Of a stretch of 64,000 nt of DNA, positions 1 to 60,856 are shown piece by piece. Below the pieces are notes generated by a model that was not told the origin of the DNA, did not search any database, and saw nothing but the letters and a program-made list of their open reading frames with translations. Both the position numbers and the translations under genes were made by a program. Within the stretch, counting starts at the first letter, position 1. Each line of letters begins with the position of its first letter. This DNA is from Amoebidium appalachense (lineage: Eukaryota; Ichthyosporea): positions 15,996,001-16,060,000 of the forward strand of contig CAVNZM010000002.1 of assembly GCA_963693365.1 (NCBI GenBank). Direction: 5' to 3'.

Positions 1-357
1 TACATATTACCTTCCTGTAGAACTGGTCTTTCTCTAGCTGATGGTATTATTGATCAATTACCACGCTTTTACTGTACACGTGCTATACAGTGGAGATCTA
101 ATAAGTATAAGGTGGCATCATTTGCATGCCCAAACAACACACACACACACCAGTTTAACCGGTCATGTATCGCCAAATGTAGTTTGATAGACCACATAAT
201 ACCGCAACACACACACGTCACATTCACAACAGACACCCAGAAAGATAGCCTACCTGTAAATTACAACATCCTTGATTTTATACTAAACACGCGTAACTAC
301 GACCTGTTTATTAGATGTATTGATTGGCTTGAGAAACACATCACTACAAAATTATAG
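1..357 (+). CDS. 3' end of an unidentified ORF, open at the left edge
   Basis: Frame 1 is open from the first base to a TAG at 355-357, about 118 residues. The composition is that of an ordinary protein (mixed hydrophobic, Cys and His residues, no long repeat translation), and it ends with an Ile/Leu-rich, helix-like tail just before the stop. An (AC)n tract begins within ten bases of the stop. I do not recognise the family. An isolated AT-rich 3' ORF end next to simple repeats could be the tail of a retroelement ORF or the last exon of a gene to the left. No start, promoter or splice site can be judged because the window begins inside it. Confidence 0.3.
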   Translation, partial: YILPSCRTGLSLADGIIDQLPRFYCTRAIQWRSNKYKVASFACPNNTHTHQFNRSCIAKCSLIDHIIPQHTHVTFTTDTQKDSLPVNYNILDFILNTRNYDLFIRCIDWLEKHITTKL

Positions 358-377
358 CGCACGCGCACACACACACA

Positions 378-428
<51 letters not shown>

Positions 429-460
429 CCAGCTGATACCGAGTGTCCCGAGGGGAGCCC

Positions 461-502
<42 letters not shown>

Positions 503-1121
503 GGGGAACCCCAACTAATTGATTTCTCCTTGTAGTCTTTATGGTGTCTCGTAGAGAAAGTAAACCCTGATATATAGTCACCACCCGACATCTATGTACG
601 TGATCATGATATACCGCTGAGGGGATATTCCGAGCAAAACCCCCCCCCCCATACCTGAGACTGGTTCTCTTTGCCTCGAGTAAACATCGTAAACCCCTGA
701 ACCATATATATGCTGTAAATTTAAATTTGTTTGCGCGAACAGACTCTCTGTCTAGTGACTGTCGCCTGCGGCAACATATCATACAAGGTATGTTGAGGCG
801 GGCCGCAGGGAGACAGAGTCAATCAAAGTGACTGATGAATTGCCAGGGGATCCGAGGAGAGTGGGGCGAGGAAAGAGAGGCCGGGTTGGGGATATTGAGG
901 GGGTAAAAAAAAAAAAAAAAAGAGGAAAAAAAAACTGAAAACAAAAACAACCGAATGTGTGGGAAGACAGAGGGTCTCCAATCAAATAAATCCCAACCCC
1001 TATCCCATGGCCAATCCCCCCATTAAATAAAAAGAACAAGGAAGTTTTTAGAAAACCTCGGACGGCATGCCCTGCCCAGATATGGAGATGGTGCTGGGAG
1101 AGAAAAAACCTAGGCCTTTTT

Positions 1122-1166
<45 letters not shown>

Positions 1167-1879
1167 GGAGGAGGAGATAAGTTATATGCGGAGACACTGA
1201 GATGATTTATGAGGTGAGCCTTATGGGGTAGATGGCGCAGCGGGTTGGATTTTACACTGGGCAAAATGGCTTTTTTTCAACTTTCTAAAGTTATTTATGG
1301 CGGTGGTGGTGTGTGTGTGCGTGTGTGGGGGGGGGGGGGGGGGCAGCAGGGGCTAATGACTAGATGAACTTGGATCGTAAGTTCAGAACTAAAATTAGGT
1401 ACTTACATTCCTCAAAGAGGACATACTGTGTTTTGTTTCCAAAAAAACAAAACAAAACATAAAAAAAAGTGTAAAATGGCTGCAACACCTGCCACTGAAT
1501 ATCTGCTACTGAAACCATCACGCAGACCCCGAGAATACGCGTCAAATTGTTCCAAGTGGGCATCGAACAATTATTATTACTATGCAAATGCGTTGTATTG
1601 AATTTCAACACAACAATACGTATCAACTACCAAAGGAAAATTGCGAAACCTACGGAACTAAATCAATAGCAGTGCATCGCGTGTCAGCCCCACTGGCATA
1701 CTTGTTAAATTTATGAACGCATGATACATGCTACAGTTACATTCACAACATACTTCCTAAATTAAATGCTTGAACCTAAGTTCATACATTGCACAAAAAG
1801 TTACACAATTTATATCGTTCCTCCCCCGTTACAAATGTTTTCCCCCCATTCTGGAGATTGAACCACGATTCACAACAAT
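358..1879. repeat. Gene-free stretch of simple repeats
   Basis: Contains (AC)n at 361-427, an A-run at 465-501, a C-run near 640, A-rich runs near 906-930, a T-run plus G-run at 1117-1165 and a second G-run near 1327-1343. Open frames crossing it are repeat translations. I see no gene, and only ordinary AT-rich sequence between 1345 and 1879. Confidence 0.75.
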
Positions 1880-2374
1880 TCACCACACAGCACCGTTCAA
1901 CCCGGCAGCGCGCTTCTTCCTGTAGTGAGGGTCAATGAGTCCCCCCTTCCTTCCACCAGGGTGCTCGTCTCCAAACATAAACATTGGCTTCACCGCTGCG
2001 TTATTGCTTTCTTTTTGCGTCGTATCACTTCGTGCAGCAGTGTTTTCTAATGTTGTGGTAGTAGAGGCACCAAGGAGGCCAATAACTTTGTGGCTGTCCA
2101 GAATCTGGGTGAAGTTGTGCACGTTGGGCTTGTTGTGATTCACGTTGTTTTTCGTGTTCCCTCCAAGCTCACACACAGCCTGTTCAAACTCCTCGGCCGT
2201 GGTTCCGCGCGTTGTGGTCTGACTGCGCTGAATGAAACCCTGTATGTTTTTGTCGTTTGCAGAAACGGTGTTGGTGTGTGCGTGCGTTCGTGTTTCCGAA
2301 CGCCTACAGAGGGGACTGAAGGGCCAGGTCGTGCCAAAATCGTTCTCGAACACAGGGGCTGTGTTGATCGGCAT
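1880..2374 (-). CDS. Hypothetical protein, 164 residues
   Basis: A single open frame on the minus strand from ATG at 2374 to a stop at 1880. It is not a translation of simple repeats. It is rich in Thr, Asn and Lys, with a mid-region patch of acidic and aliphatic residues (TAEEFEQAVCEL), a Gly-rich segment (GDEHPGGRKGG) and a basic end (HYRKKRAAG). There is no signal peptide or membrane segment. A TATAAG-like element lies about 20 bases upstream of the ATG on the minus strand, which is very close for a core promoter. The ORF could instead be an exon of a spliced gene. Shorter plus-strand ORFs over the same bases have poorer composition and look like shadows. Family not recognised. Confidence 0.45.
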   Translation of the reverse strand: MPINTAPVFENDFGTTWPFSPLCRRSETRTHAHTNTVSANDKNIQGFIQRSQTTTRGTTAEEFEQAVCELGGNTKNNVNHNKPNVHNFTQILDSHKVIGLLGASTTTTLENTAARSDTTQKESNNAAVKPMFMFGDEHPGGRKGGLIDPHYRKKRAAGLNGAVW

Positions 2375-2895
2375 TCTTCGGTGGTTTGCTTATAGGGGGT
2401 TGGTGAAATGTAGTCACGGAGTATGATATTGGTGGGTTCTATTTAGTTTTCTCGTGATCACCAGAAGCAACTCGGGGTATATATGTGACACACGGGGTGC
2501 GGCCTTGTGTGTGTTTTCTAGAAGGCCTTCGCGATAATTGCTTGCCAGTCTACAATAAGAAAGCCAGGCACGGCAACGGTAGGGTTCGAATTCAACTTCG
2601 AATTGACACTCAGTCTGGAGATATCACGAGACTCCGACTGGAGACTATTACGTAACCATCGGAACCGGGCCTACAAAACGGCTCTGTGTAAACGCAGGCA
2701 ACCCTCACGTATATGTATATATATGTCAACCAATTTCTCTCCCCTCTCTGGCTACTATTAGGCATATTCCAGTGCCCCTTAAAGTTTGACCGGGCTTTTT
2801 CCCGTGGGCCAACTTGAGGTTGTGACTTTGGTCACGGGTTAGGAGTTTCCAGCTTGTGCTGTTGAGAATTTCGAGCTCTGGCACCAATACGGGAT
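2375..2895. other. Unassigned spacer
   Basis: Mixed-composition DNA without long repeats. No convincing ORF, RNA gene or element was seen. Confidence 0.5.
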
Positions 2896-4050
2896 CCAAG
2901 CCAATCAAACACTTTGCGTGTTATGATTGGCTGGCATATCAAAACATGGACGAGGGGTTTGGGATATGCGGTTTTGGCTGCGCTATCCTTTTTACCTCAA
3001 ACCCAATCGTATTGTCGGAATTTTCTACATTTTTTTCTTTCGACTGGATTTATTCGACGGAAAGATATGCAAGTATGCACGGCATACTGAGAAGCAATAA
3101 AAACTTTTTTTATAATGAGTTTATTGATATGCTCAGCAAAATAGAAGCCATCGAGATATGACCGATATCTCGGAGAAGAAAACACAAAAGCCCTCACTCT
3201 CGGATACGGAGGAGATAACGACTTAAATAATCATACTATATAAAAACTTTTTTTTTTTTTCTTTTGACTGGATTTATTCGACGGAAAGATATGTAAGTAT
3301 GCACGGCATACTGAGAAGACAATAAAAACTTCACGAGTTATCCAGTAACAAGTGCATACTGAGATACCTGAACACTGTGTGAAAATCATATAAATACTCA
3401 ATGTGACGACCAACAGAATTCAACAAAAAGTCTTAAGTGTTCACATTGCCAGCTAGTGTAGCAGATACCCGGAGGGAAAGAGGTAAAACGCGACATAAAA
3501 TTCACACCTATCAACATGCTTGCGATTAAAAAGGTCAGCACAAAAGTGGCACCAGCGGCGATGAAAACAAGAATTACAGCGCCACTGAAAAAACTTCACG
3601 AGTTATCCAGGGGTTTACACACTTTTTATTGCGTGGACACTGCCGGAGGCCCAGCCACATTCGACGAGTTATCCAGTAACAAGTGCATACTGAGATACCT
3701 GAACACTGTGTGAAAATCATATAAATACTCAATGTGAAGAGGGGGTTTACACACTTTTTATTGCGTGGACATTGCCGGAGGCCCAGCCACATTCGACGGC
3801 CTACTGCGTTTTCCAGCACAGCCAATCAAATGCAGCCAGTGACATATGTACATGCTAGGCTATGTGAAGACCAACAGAATTCAACAAAAAAGGCTAGTGT
3901 TCACATTGCCAGTCAGTGTAGCAGACACCCGTAGGGAAAGAGGTAAAACGCGACATGCGACATAAAAACTCACACCTATCAACATGCTTTCGATTAAAAA
4001 GTTCAGCACAAAAGTGGCACCAGCGGCGATGGAAACAAGAATAACTGAAT
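2896..4050 (+). repeat. Block of duplicated promoter/first-exon segments
   Basis: Four sequence modules each occur twice within about 1.1 kb: about 3031-3108 and 3250-3331; about 3332-3405 and 3664-3737 (each contains a TATAAATAC box near its end); about 3609-3666 and 3742-3798; and about 3406-3586 and 3866-4045 (each contains the start of a small ORF). A short piece of the second module also recurs at about 3590-3610. CCAAT boxes in both orientations (2901, 2925 and near 3822) precede the modules. Copies match closely by eye. The pattern suggests local tandem duplication and shuffling of a promoter plus 5' coding segment. Confidence 0.6.
3516..3713 (+). CDS. Small ORF, 65 residues, basic N-terminus
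   Basis: ATG at 3516 to a stop at 3713. It lies about 120 bases downstream of a TATAAATAC box, which makes a plausible transcription unit. The first 20 residues are basic and Ala/Lys rich (start MLAIKKVSTKV) and are nearly repeated by a second small ORF at 3984. After residue 20 the reading runs into the duplicated promoter modules, so the C-terminal half is probably not a conserved protein. It may be a first exon, a broken copy, or not translated. Family not recognised. Confidence 0.3.
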   Translation: MLAIKKVSTKVAPAAMKTRITAPLKKLHELSRGLHTFYCVDTAGGPATFDELSSNKCILRYLNTV

Positions 4051-4133
4051 TTTGTAATCGTGTTGGTGGGGTTTATGTCATTTTGGGCTCGTTTAGACCC
4101 CTATATTATTCAGTTACTCTTACAATCCCTTAG
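3984..4133 (+). CDS. Second copy of the small ORF, 49 residues
   Basis: Starts MLSIKKFSTKV and matches the ORF at 3516 for about 20 residues, then diverges completely to a stop at 4131-4133. A TATAAATAC box lies upstream at about 3719-3727. The shared N-terminus with unrelated tails suggests that only a promoter plus the first coding segment was duplicated. Confidence 0.25.
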   Translation: MLSIKKFSTKVAPAAMETRITEFCNRVGGVYVILGSFRPLYYSVTLTIP

Positions 4134-4835
4134 CTATTACACACCCCGATAGACAAAACAGGGCTTCATATTCCGCTCTGGAGTGCCAAAATAACCACCT
4201 GACCGTCTTTTACCTGGAAAAACACCCATTTTTGTATGAAGACACACCAAAATATACTAATGTGGCCTATTTCACTGCTACGAAAAACCAATACAGCACC
4301 TCACAGCGTTACTCGTATTGACCCCCTGGGCTGATTCGTAAATACGACGCGACACGGACTCGATCCATAACGCGAGTCACCTTGGCTCGATCGCGAAAAC
4401 CAAGGAAGATCTACTTCGAACTTCTAGATCTGCCTTTGCTCTTTGTTCCCACCTAGGCCTAATTAAGTCCATACGCCGGATGTCCCCGCGCACCTGATTG
4501 GACAAAACACAATCCGATGACGTAAAATCAGGGGAGAACGATTCGATCCCCACTGAGCGACATAAAGGGGCCGTCAGGCCCCTCTAGCGGGGGGTTGGGG
4601 GGGCGGCAGCCCCCCCATTTAGGGCCCAGACACACATAGGGTTATGGTTATTGGGTTTATGTTTTTTATTTTTGTAAATTATTATCAATTATTGTATTTT
4701 TTTAGCCAGTTATCATCCGATCTCCCTATACCTAGGGCTTCCTTCGTATAGACCTACCTTTGTTCCTTCCTTTTAAAATTTCTCATTTCCAAGAACTATA
4801 TTTGGGCACTTGCAGTACACTGTACTAGATTGCCT
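4134..4835. other. Unassigned spacer
   Basis: No ORF of substance. Contains a short G-rich and C-rich patch at about 4578-4620 and AT-rich sequence after 4640. I see nothing else in it. Confidence 0.5.
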
Positions 4836-4861
4836 TCATAGCGTCACACATAATAACCTAC

Positions 4862-4999
4862 TAGGCTCTTGAATTTCCATGGCTGTATCAGTCAACTTGA
4901 TAGCGTCTTTGTAATCCGGCATTCGATACTGCCTTCTATTTTTAGCACCGGGCCTGGGAGCCTCAGCTGCAGAGGCTGCCATTGACTGGGGCGGCAGCG
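4862..4999 (-). CDS. Possible exon of an unidentified minus-strand gene
   Basis: On the minus strand an AG acceptor (GTAGCTGCAG) ends at 5000, followed by 138 open bases and then a GTAGGT donor at 4861. The translated segment is Ala/Pro-rich, then basic (KNRRQYRMPDYKDAIKLTD). The frame also stays open past the donor to a stop at 4836, and upstream into a long poly-C tract, so the exon limits are guesses. No partner exons were found. Confidence 0.18.
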
Positions 5000-5102
5000 C
5001 TGCAGCTACGGTGAATGTCACTTTGAGATCCGTCACGCGCAAGAACCGTACACTACGTGCGGGCTTGCATGCATATCGATCAAATTTGACAGGTATTTTA
5101 GG

Positions 5103-5104
<2 letters not shown>

Positions 5105-5180
<76 letters not shown>

Positions 5181-5214
5181 ACACACACACACCCACCCAC
5201 CCACCCACCGTGAC
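5105..5214. repeat. 76-base C-run followed by (AC)n and (CCCA)n
   Basis: An uninterrupted C-run from 5105 to 5180 runs straight into (AC)5 and CCCA units. Poly-Gly and poly-Pro ORFs over it are artefacts of the repeat. Confidence 0.95.
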
Positions 5215-6099
5215 ACACACACAGACGCACGGCATACACACATGACCACCACCGCCGCCGCTGCCTGCCCACTGGCAAATATTCAAAAACAACACCACCC
5301 ACGACCACCTCCCCACTGGCAAATACAGCGTTAACGTTCCAGAACAACACCACAAGCAGCAGTAGCCAAAGCAACAACAACAACCATAATGATAGAAAGA
5401 TAATAGTTGAAATGAACCCCCCCCCCCCAAAAAAAATAAAAATAAAAAATAATAATAATATAAATAAATAAATAAATGAACCAACTGAAAACCAACCAAT
5501 AAACACCATCTTCCTCCAACTTCTCCTCCCTCCCTTTGCCCCCCTCTGCAATCGAATTTTCCCAGGTTTGCATTGGTCACTCTTCCCCGCAGGGGTCCCG
5601 TTGACTATTATTAGCTATTCGGAACACAAAGGCCAATGACATAACAATATTTTTATTTATTTTTATTGGCCTATTTCATCGTCGTCCATTTAGAGTTAAC
5701 GTCTAAGCATCACCGGCATGTGTACATAACTTTCACGCTATCATATAGTATATATGCGCTGTGTGCCTGAATCGAGCTCACAATAAACACCTTTGCAAAT
5801 ACACATGCAAATTGAAAGGACAGCTGAAGGCTATAATAATAGCTTGTTCATTTATTTGGGTGGTTGGGTTTACGCTCCTCACCCCTCTACCTTCCATTTA
5901 TGGTATAATACATGATCGCTGCACAAGCCTACAGACACACATAAAATTCCAGGTACATTTTAACAAGAGATAAACACCTATTGCATTCGTGATTCGGCAT
6001 TCGTGTAGCTGAATATATGTGCAAGCTTACCTTCGTGCTTCGGTATAAGACCAGTGGTGTCAATTGAACGCAACTCCAGCGAGTGTGCACCTGGTCCAT

Positions 6100-6100
<1 letters not shown>
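5215..6100. other. Unassigned spacer
   Basis: AT-rich DNA with a short C/A run near 5416-5435 and AT-rich triplets at 5440-5478. No gene recognised. Confidence 0.45.
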
Positions 6101-6141
<41 letters not shown>

Positions 6142-6196
6142 ACAATCACCCGCCTACCACCAGTCACCACCACCACCCACCCACCCACCCACCCAA
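6101..6196. repeat. C-run and (CCCA)n just downstream of the SBNO stop codon
   Basis: A 41-base C-run (6101-6141) is followed by CACC and CCCA units to about 6196. It lies 3' of the minus-strand SBNO stop codon and may fall in its 3' UTR. Confidence 0.9.
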
Positions 6197-6266
6197 CACC
6201 ACCACACAGACTGACACGCGATGAACACACATCAAAATAACCAATGAGGGGCCCTTCCATTTGTCA

Positions 6267-30548
<24,282 letters not shown>

Positions 30549-31294
30549 GGCTAAAAAAAGGAAACTAGCACATATATATGAAATGTGTATGACAAAAATA
30601 GTATGTATTAGCAATACGGAGCTAGTAATGGAACTCAACCATGACTCGGAAACGTGTGTAGCTACAGCAACAGGGAAACCTTTTCACATGACTTTGCAAG
30701 GGTGTGTGTTACAGGAGTTCGAAAAACCCCGATGGTGCACAGGATCGAAATAAGAAATGGCATGTATTTTTTGATACTTAATGTTGGAAGAAACAAGTGT
30801 TAGAAAGCTAAGAATGACGTGTAATGACAGTTTGCTTTAAAGTACATGGGCCTGGCCTCAACTTGTACTTGAACGTCGGAAAGTCGCCGAGTACTAGTGC
30901 CGCCTGACAGACTTGTAGGGGGCTTGCGCGCCACTTGCCGAGACTGTATCCAATCAGGCGATTCATATGCTAGCCATATATAGAAGCCCCAATCAGGTGT
31001 CTTCGCGCTCTTTTCCTATAGTCCAATGTGATTGGCTGGCGAGGCACGCATACTGCTTGCAAACAACACCTTTGCAAGGCACACAGGCAGCAGTGGTCCC
31101 GGAAAGAAGCAAAGAAAGCCCCGAGTTCAACAGGGCATCCAACAGTCTATTAGTATTCGCATAGTTTATGTTGTTTTCCTGCTAGTTTGCATATGTAACC
31201 ACACAGATTGATTTTTTTTTTTTCGGGACACTTTGATTATCGACTGAAATAGGCCAGCAGAGAGAAAGGTGTTGGCAAACACACATTCAAGAAA
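30549..31294. promoter_or_regulatory. Divergent promoter shared by SBNO and POLA1
   Basis: 746 bases separate the two start codons. Within it, CCAAT boxes lie at 30950, 30989 and 31023 and an inverted one (ATTGG) at 31031. There is a TATATA stretch at about 30975-30981 and a TTCGCGC sequence at 31002, similar to E2F sites typical of replication genes. On the SBNO side a TTTTTTTAG acceptor abuts the ATG, suggesting a 5' UTR intron, so the true distance between transcription starts may be much less than 746 bases. Element assignment is by sequence match only. Confidence 0.6.
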
Positions 31295-57835
<26,541 letters not shown>

Positions 57836-57923
57836 GGGCCGGAGACAAGCCGCATCCCCTATATTCATTAGTGTGTTTTTTCCTCTCTCGTTATGTATGG
57901 TGGTTGTGAGATGGACACGGGAA

Positions 57924-57969
<46 letters not shown>

Positions 57970-58520
57970 GGAGGATTTACAGACTCACGGATGGTCTAAG
58001 AACGCGAAGTCAGACAGCCTACTCTAAACAATTTAAATACGTGGCTCTTCTTCAGAATGTGCTTGTGTGATATCGTATCATTATTTTAAAATACTTATTC
58101 ATGGTTCGATTGCTTTTGTTTGTATGACACCCTGTACCCTCGGAGAAACTCCGATACTCATAATGGTTGTGGCGGTTTGCAAAATTAGAAGGGGCTGTAC
58201 CCTTTTTTCACACGGGCTGGAAAAAATTTATTATCCTGGACGCCTTTAATTTTCACGATATGAAAAGTCATTCTATAGATAGCTTCGTGCTTAATAGTTT
58301 TGTTAGTATTCGGAAGTTGAATCAGATACAAAGAAGTATTTGGCTTTTAATATGTTTGCTCGGTGTGGATAGCCACACGCCCCTCCTTTGCGGTCTGGGC
58401 CTGTCAAGGAATAATTAAAAAGGAGATAACTGGGAACGGGAATTGAAACCATGGTATACCCAATAAAATCCCTCGTGTATTTAATATGTATTAATAGTAT
58501 GTGCCTACTGTGCGAATCTG
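57836..58520 (+). other. POLA1 3' flank
   Basis: Contains a G-run at about 57927-57968, otherwise AT-rich DNA. The only clear AATAAA is at 58462-58467, about 630 bases after the stop. It may be the POLA1 polyadenylation signal, with the intervening DNA as 3' UTR. No ORF of substance. Confidence 0.4.
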
Positions 58521-58594
58521 GTGCTCAGAGTATGTGTGGTGTGTGTGAATGCGGTGCATTGTTCGTGTTGTGGTAGTGCACGTGAAGTGGGAGG

Positions 58595-58706
<112 letters not shown>

Positions 58707-58751
58707 GCGTGTGTGTGTGTGCGCGCGCGTGTGTGTGGTGCTTGTTCAAGT

Positions 58752-58793
<42 letters not shown>

Positions 58794-59252
58794 TGTATTG
58801 CGCTTCCAGAGAGGGGAGGGGAGGGAATCTACACACAAGCGCAAAATAAGGTGGAGGCTATACACGGGGGTGGATTCCGGAAAGCAATATTGGGGCAAAA
58901 AGGGTAGTGAGGGATAGGGATGTGTGTTTGTTGTTTTTTTGGTGTGTGTTTTGTTTTGATTGGTGGCCGGCGCCGGTAACCCATGATCATGATATGGTGA
59001 TGGTGGCGTGTGGGTGGTGGTGGTGGTTGGGGGGGGGGGGGGGGGGGGGGGAGGGGGGGGGGGGGAGGTTGAGGGGGGGGGGGGGGGGGGGGGAGAGGGG
59101 GGGACAGGGGGGGCGCGGAAGGGGGGGGGGGGGGGGGGGGGGGGGGAATGGGGATGGCAGTGAAACGAGAGGTTAATTGCAACTCATCAGTCAAGTCAGG
59201 CACGTGCATGTTACAAGCGCACTCAGTGCGAACATATTTATTACGGTCAAAG

Positions 59253-59258
59253 TTTATT
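59253..59258 (-). terminator. Polyadenylation signal of copy A
   Basis: AATAAA on the minus strand, in the context AATAATAAACTTTGAC. Copy B has the matching ACAATAAACTTTGAC. Confidence 0.7.
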
Positions 59259-59319
59259 ATTGTGTTTTGGTCTTCGCAGCAATATTAATAATCCATATAC
59301 GCCACGCCTAGTCCTTGGA

Positions 59320-59964
59320 CTACATCGACGAGTCTGCGGCGGGCAGCAGGACATTGGGCACGATGCACTGGGTCAGGTTTGCGGTGGCGTGGGTGCTGGC
59401 AGGGCCGCAGGCGCCGGGGTATTCGGCGGTGTTGAACCACGTGACGGCCAGCTTGTAGCCCGTCACCGTGCGGTTGCTGTCGTGCGCCACAAACAGCCCC
59501 TCCACATACGCCCCCACCCGCGGGTGGTCGCGGTCGTCCGAGTACGTCTGCGTGCCGTTGGGCAGCTGCTGCGACAGGTACAGGTCACGCGCATCGAGGC
59601 ACTCGCCGTGCGTGTGGTTGCCGTTGACGTAGCCGAGCCACGTGACGGCATTGCTGCAGAACGAGTTGGCGCCGGCCACGGGGGCAAAGGCCACGGGGTC
59701 AAAGACATACGTCACCGTGACGTCGCTGCCGTGTGCGGCATTGACCGTGGCGTAGGCGACCGTGTTGTTGCCCGGCAGCACACGCAGTGTCTCGGTGGCC
59801 GCCGTGACGGGGTTCAGCACCGCCACGTCCACGTAGCGCAGAGTGTAGCCCTGGCTCAGCGTGCAGTCGCCAACGTCGCGGCCGTTGTACGTCTGCACGG
59901 GCAGTCCGGCCACACAGGCGGCCAGCAGCGAAACGGTCAGTGCGGCGGTTGTCTTGCAGGCCAT
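59320..59964 (-). CDS. Secreted Cys-containing glycoprotein-like protein, copy A (214 aa)
   Basis: Single-exon gene. The ATG at 59964-59962 is preferred over an upstream in-frame Met, because a TATA box (minus strand 60072-60064) lies 100 bases upstream, homology with copy B begins exactly here, and the encoded N-terminus is a good signal peptide (MACKTTAALTVSLLAACVAG). The mature part, about 194 residues, has five or more N-glycosylation sequons (NNT, NHT, NGT, NRT, NLT) and cysteines near 34, 104, 120, 191 and 203. It is rich in Val, Thr and Ala, which suggests a beta-structured extracellular domain. There is no membrane anchor. Codons strongly prefer C or G at the third position. AATAAA lies about 62 bases after the stop. 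Family not recognised. Ten residues differ from copy B. Confidence 0.88.
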   Translation of the reverse strand: MACKTTAALTVSLLAACVAGLPVQTYNGRDVGDCTLSQGYTLRYVDVAVLNPVTAATETLRVLPGNNTVAYATVNAAHGSDVTVTYVFDPVAFAPVAGANSFCSNAVTWLGYVNGNHTHGECLDARDLYLSQQLPNGTQTYSDDRDHPRVGAYVEGLFVAHDSNRTVTGYKLAVTWFNTAEYPGACGPASTHATANLTQCIVPNVLLPAADSSM

Positions 59965-60856
59965 GTTGTTGCAGTTTGAGATATCTGATTTTAACTTTGT
60001 CGCTTGCTTTTGCTTGCTTCTAATTCTGTAATGGCTGTAATGGATTCTGATGGGGTTTCGCTTCTTTTTATACCATGTTGACGCCTCACTACAACAGCCA
60101 ATCGGAATCGGATCAATGCTTGCCAATCACAGAGCGATATTTTATATACACGAAGTATGACATCCACTCTTTGTCGTTTTACATGCAAACCAGTTTCCAT
60201 ATCACAAACAGTAATGCTTTTAGTTTTAACGTGCGTTCTTTTGCGATATTAGTGGTGAATTTCTGCAGCCAAAAGGCTCAGGCTAAAAAGGAAGTTTCCA
60301 GTGTTTCTCTAAACTTTGAACCAAGTGGTGTCATCCCAGCCTCATCTTGATCTGTTTGGAATGTGACAGGAATGTTGTGATCTTGAGCGCAATTTTCAAA
60401 CACCAACGAGTTGGCAACGACTACCATGCAACCAAAGGAACATAATCTGCTGTATTTAGGTCGACACGAATGGAAGGTGCAGAGAAAAACATTTTCGCGT
60501 TCAAAAATTCACAGATAAAAAAATATATATTTTACAGGATTGCTGTTTCAAAAGCCGATGCTTGGCTATATGTAAGTAACAACGTGTAAGTAAGCTCAAG
60601 TGCTCGAGCCTCTAGAAAGATCGATCTGTTCCACATGTAGCGCGCGCTGATTGGTTTCCAGGAAAATTCCCCCAGGTTAAAACGCTATGCATTTCCGATT
60701 GGTCGAGTGACTCGAGTCCCCTGATAAATAGTCCAGCGGCGGCTACCACCCATTCAGAAAAAAACTCCTGCGCAACGCGTACGACAACACACTAGCTCAA
60801 CACACTCAAGGAAACCTACACACTGAAGCGCGCCCAGTGACTTGGCAAAGAGCAAA
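59965..60856. promoter_or_regulatory. Central spacer with two divergent promoters
   Basis: For copy A (minus): TATAAAAAG at 60072-60064 with CCAAT boxes at 60098-60102 and 60123-60127. For copy B (plus): TGATAAATAG at 60722-60731 with inverted CCAAT boxes at 60649-60654 and 60697-60702. The two promoter halves are not similar to each other, unlike the coding arms. The middle, about 60200-60600, is AT-rich with no ORF. Confidence 0.65.

Noticed and set aside
1935-2426. Plus-strand ORFs overlapping the minus-strand 164-residue ORF
   Set aside because: Shorter, in several frames and without better composition; most likely shadows.
59260-59979. 239-residue plus-strand ORF opposite copy A (and the 183-residue minus-strand ORF opposite copy B)
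   Set aside because: Antisense shadows produced by strong third-position GC bias in the real genes. They lack the signal peptide and promoter features seen on the sense strand.
59965-60126. N-terminal extension of copy A to an upstream Met (268 residues)
   Set aside because: It would put the TATA box inside the coding region and has no counterpart in copy B. The signal peptide starts at the downstream Met.
60842-60856. TTG start giving five extra residues on copy B
   Set aside because: Not a normal eukaryotic start, and homology with copy A begins at the ATG at 60857.
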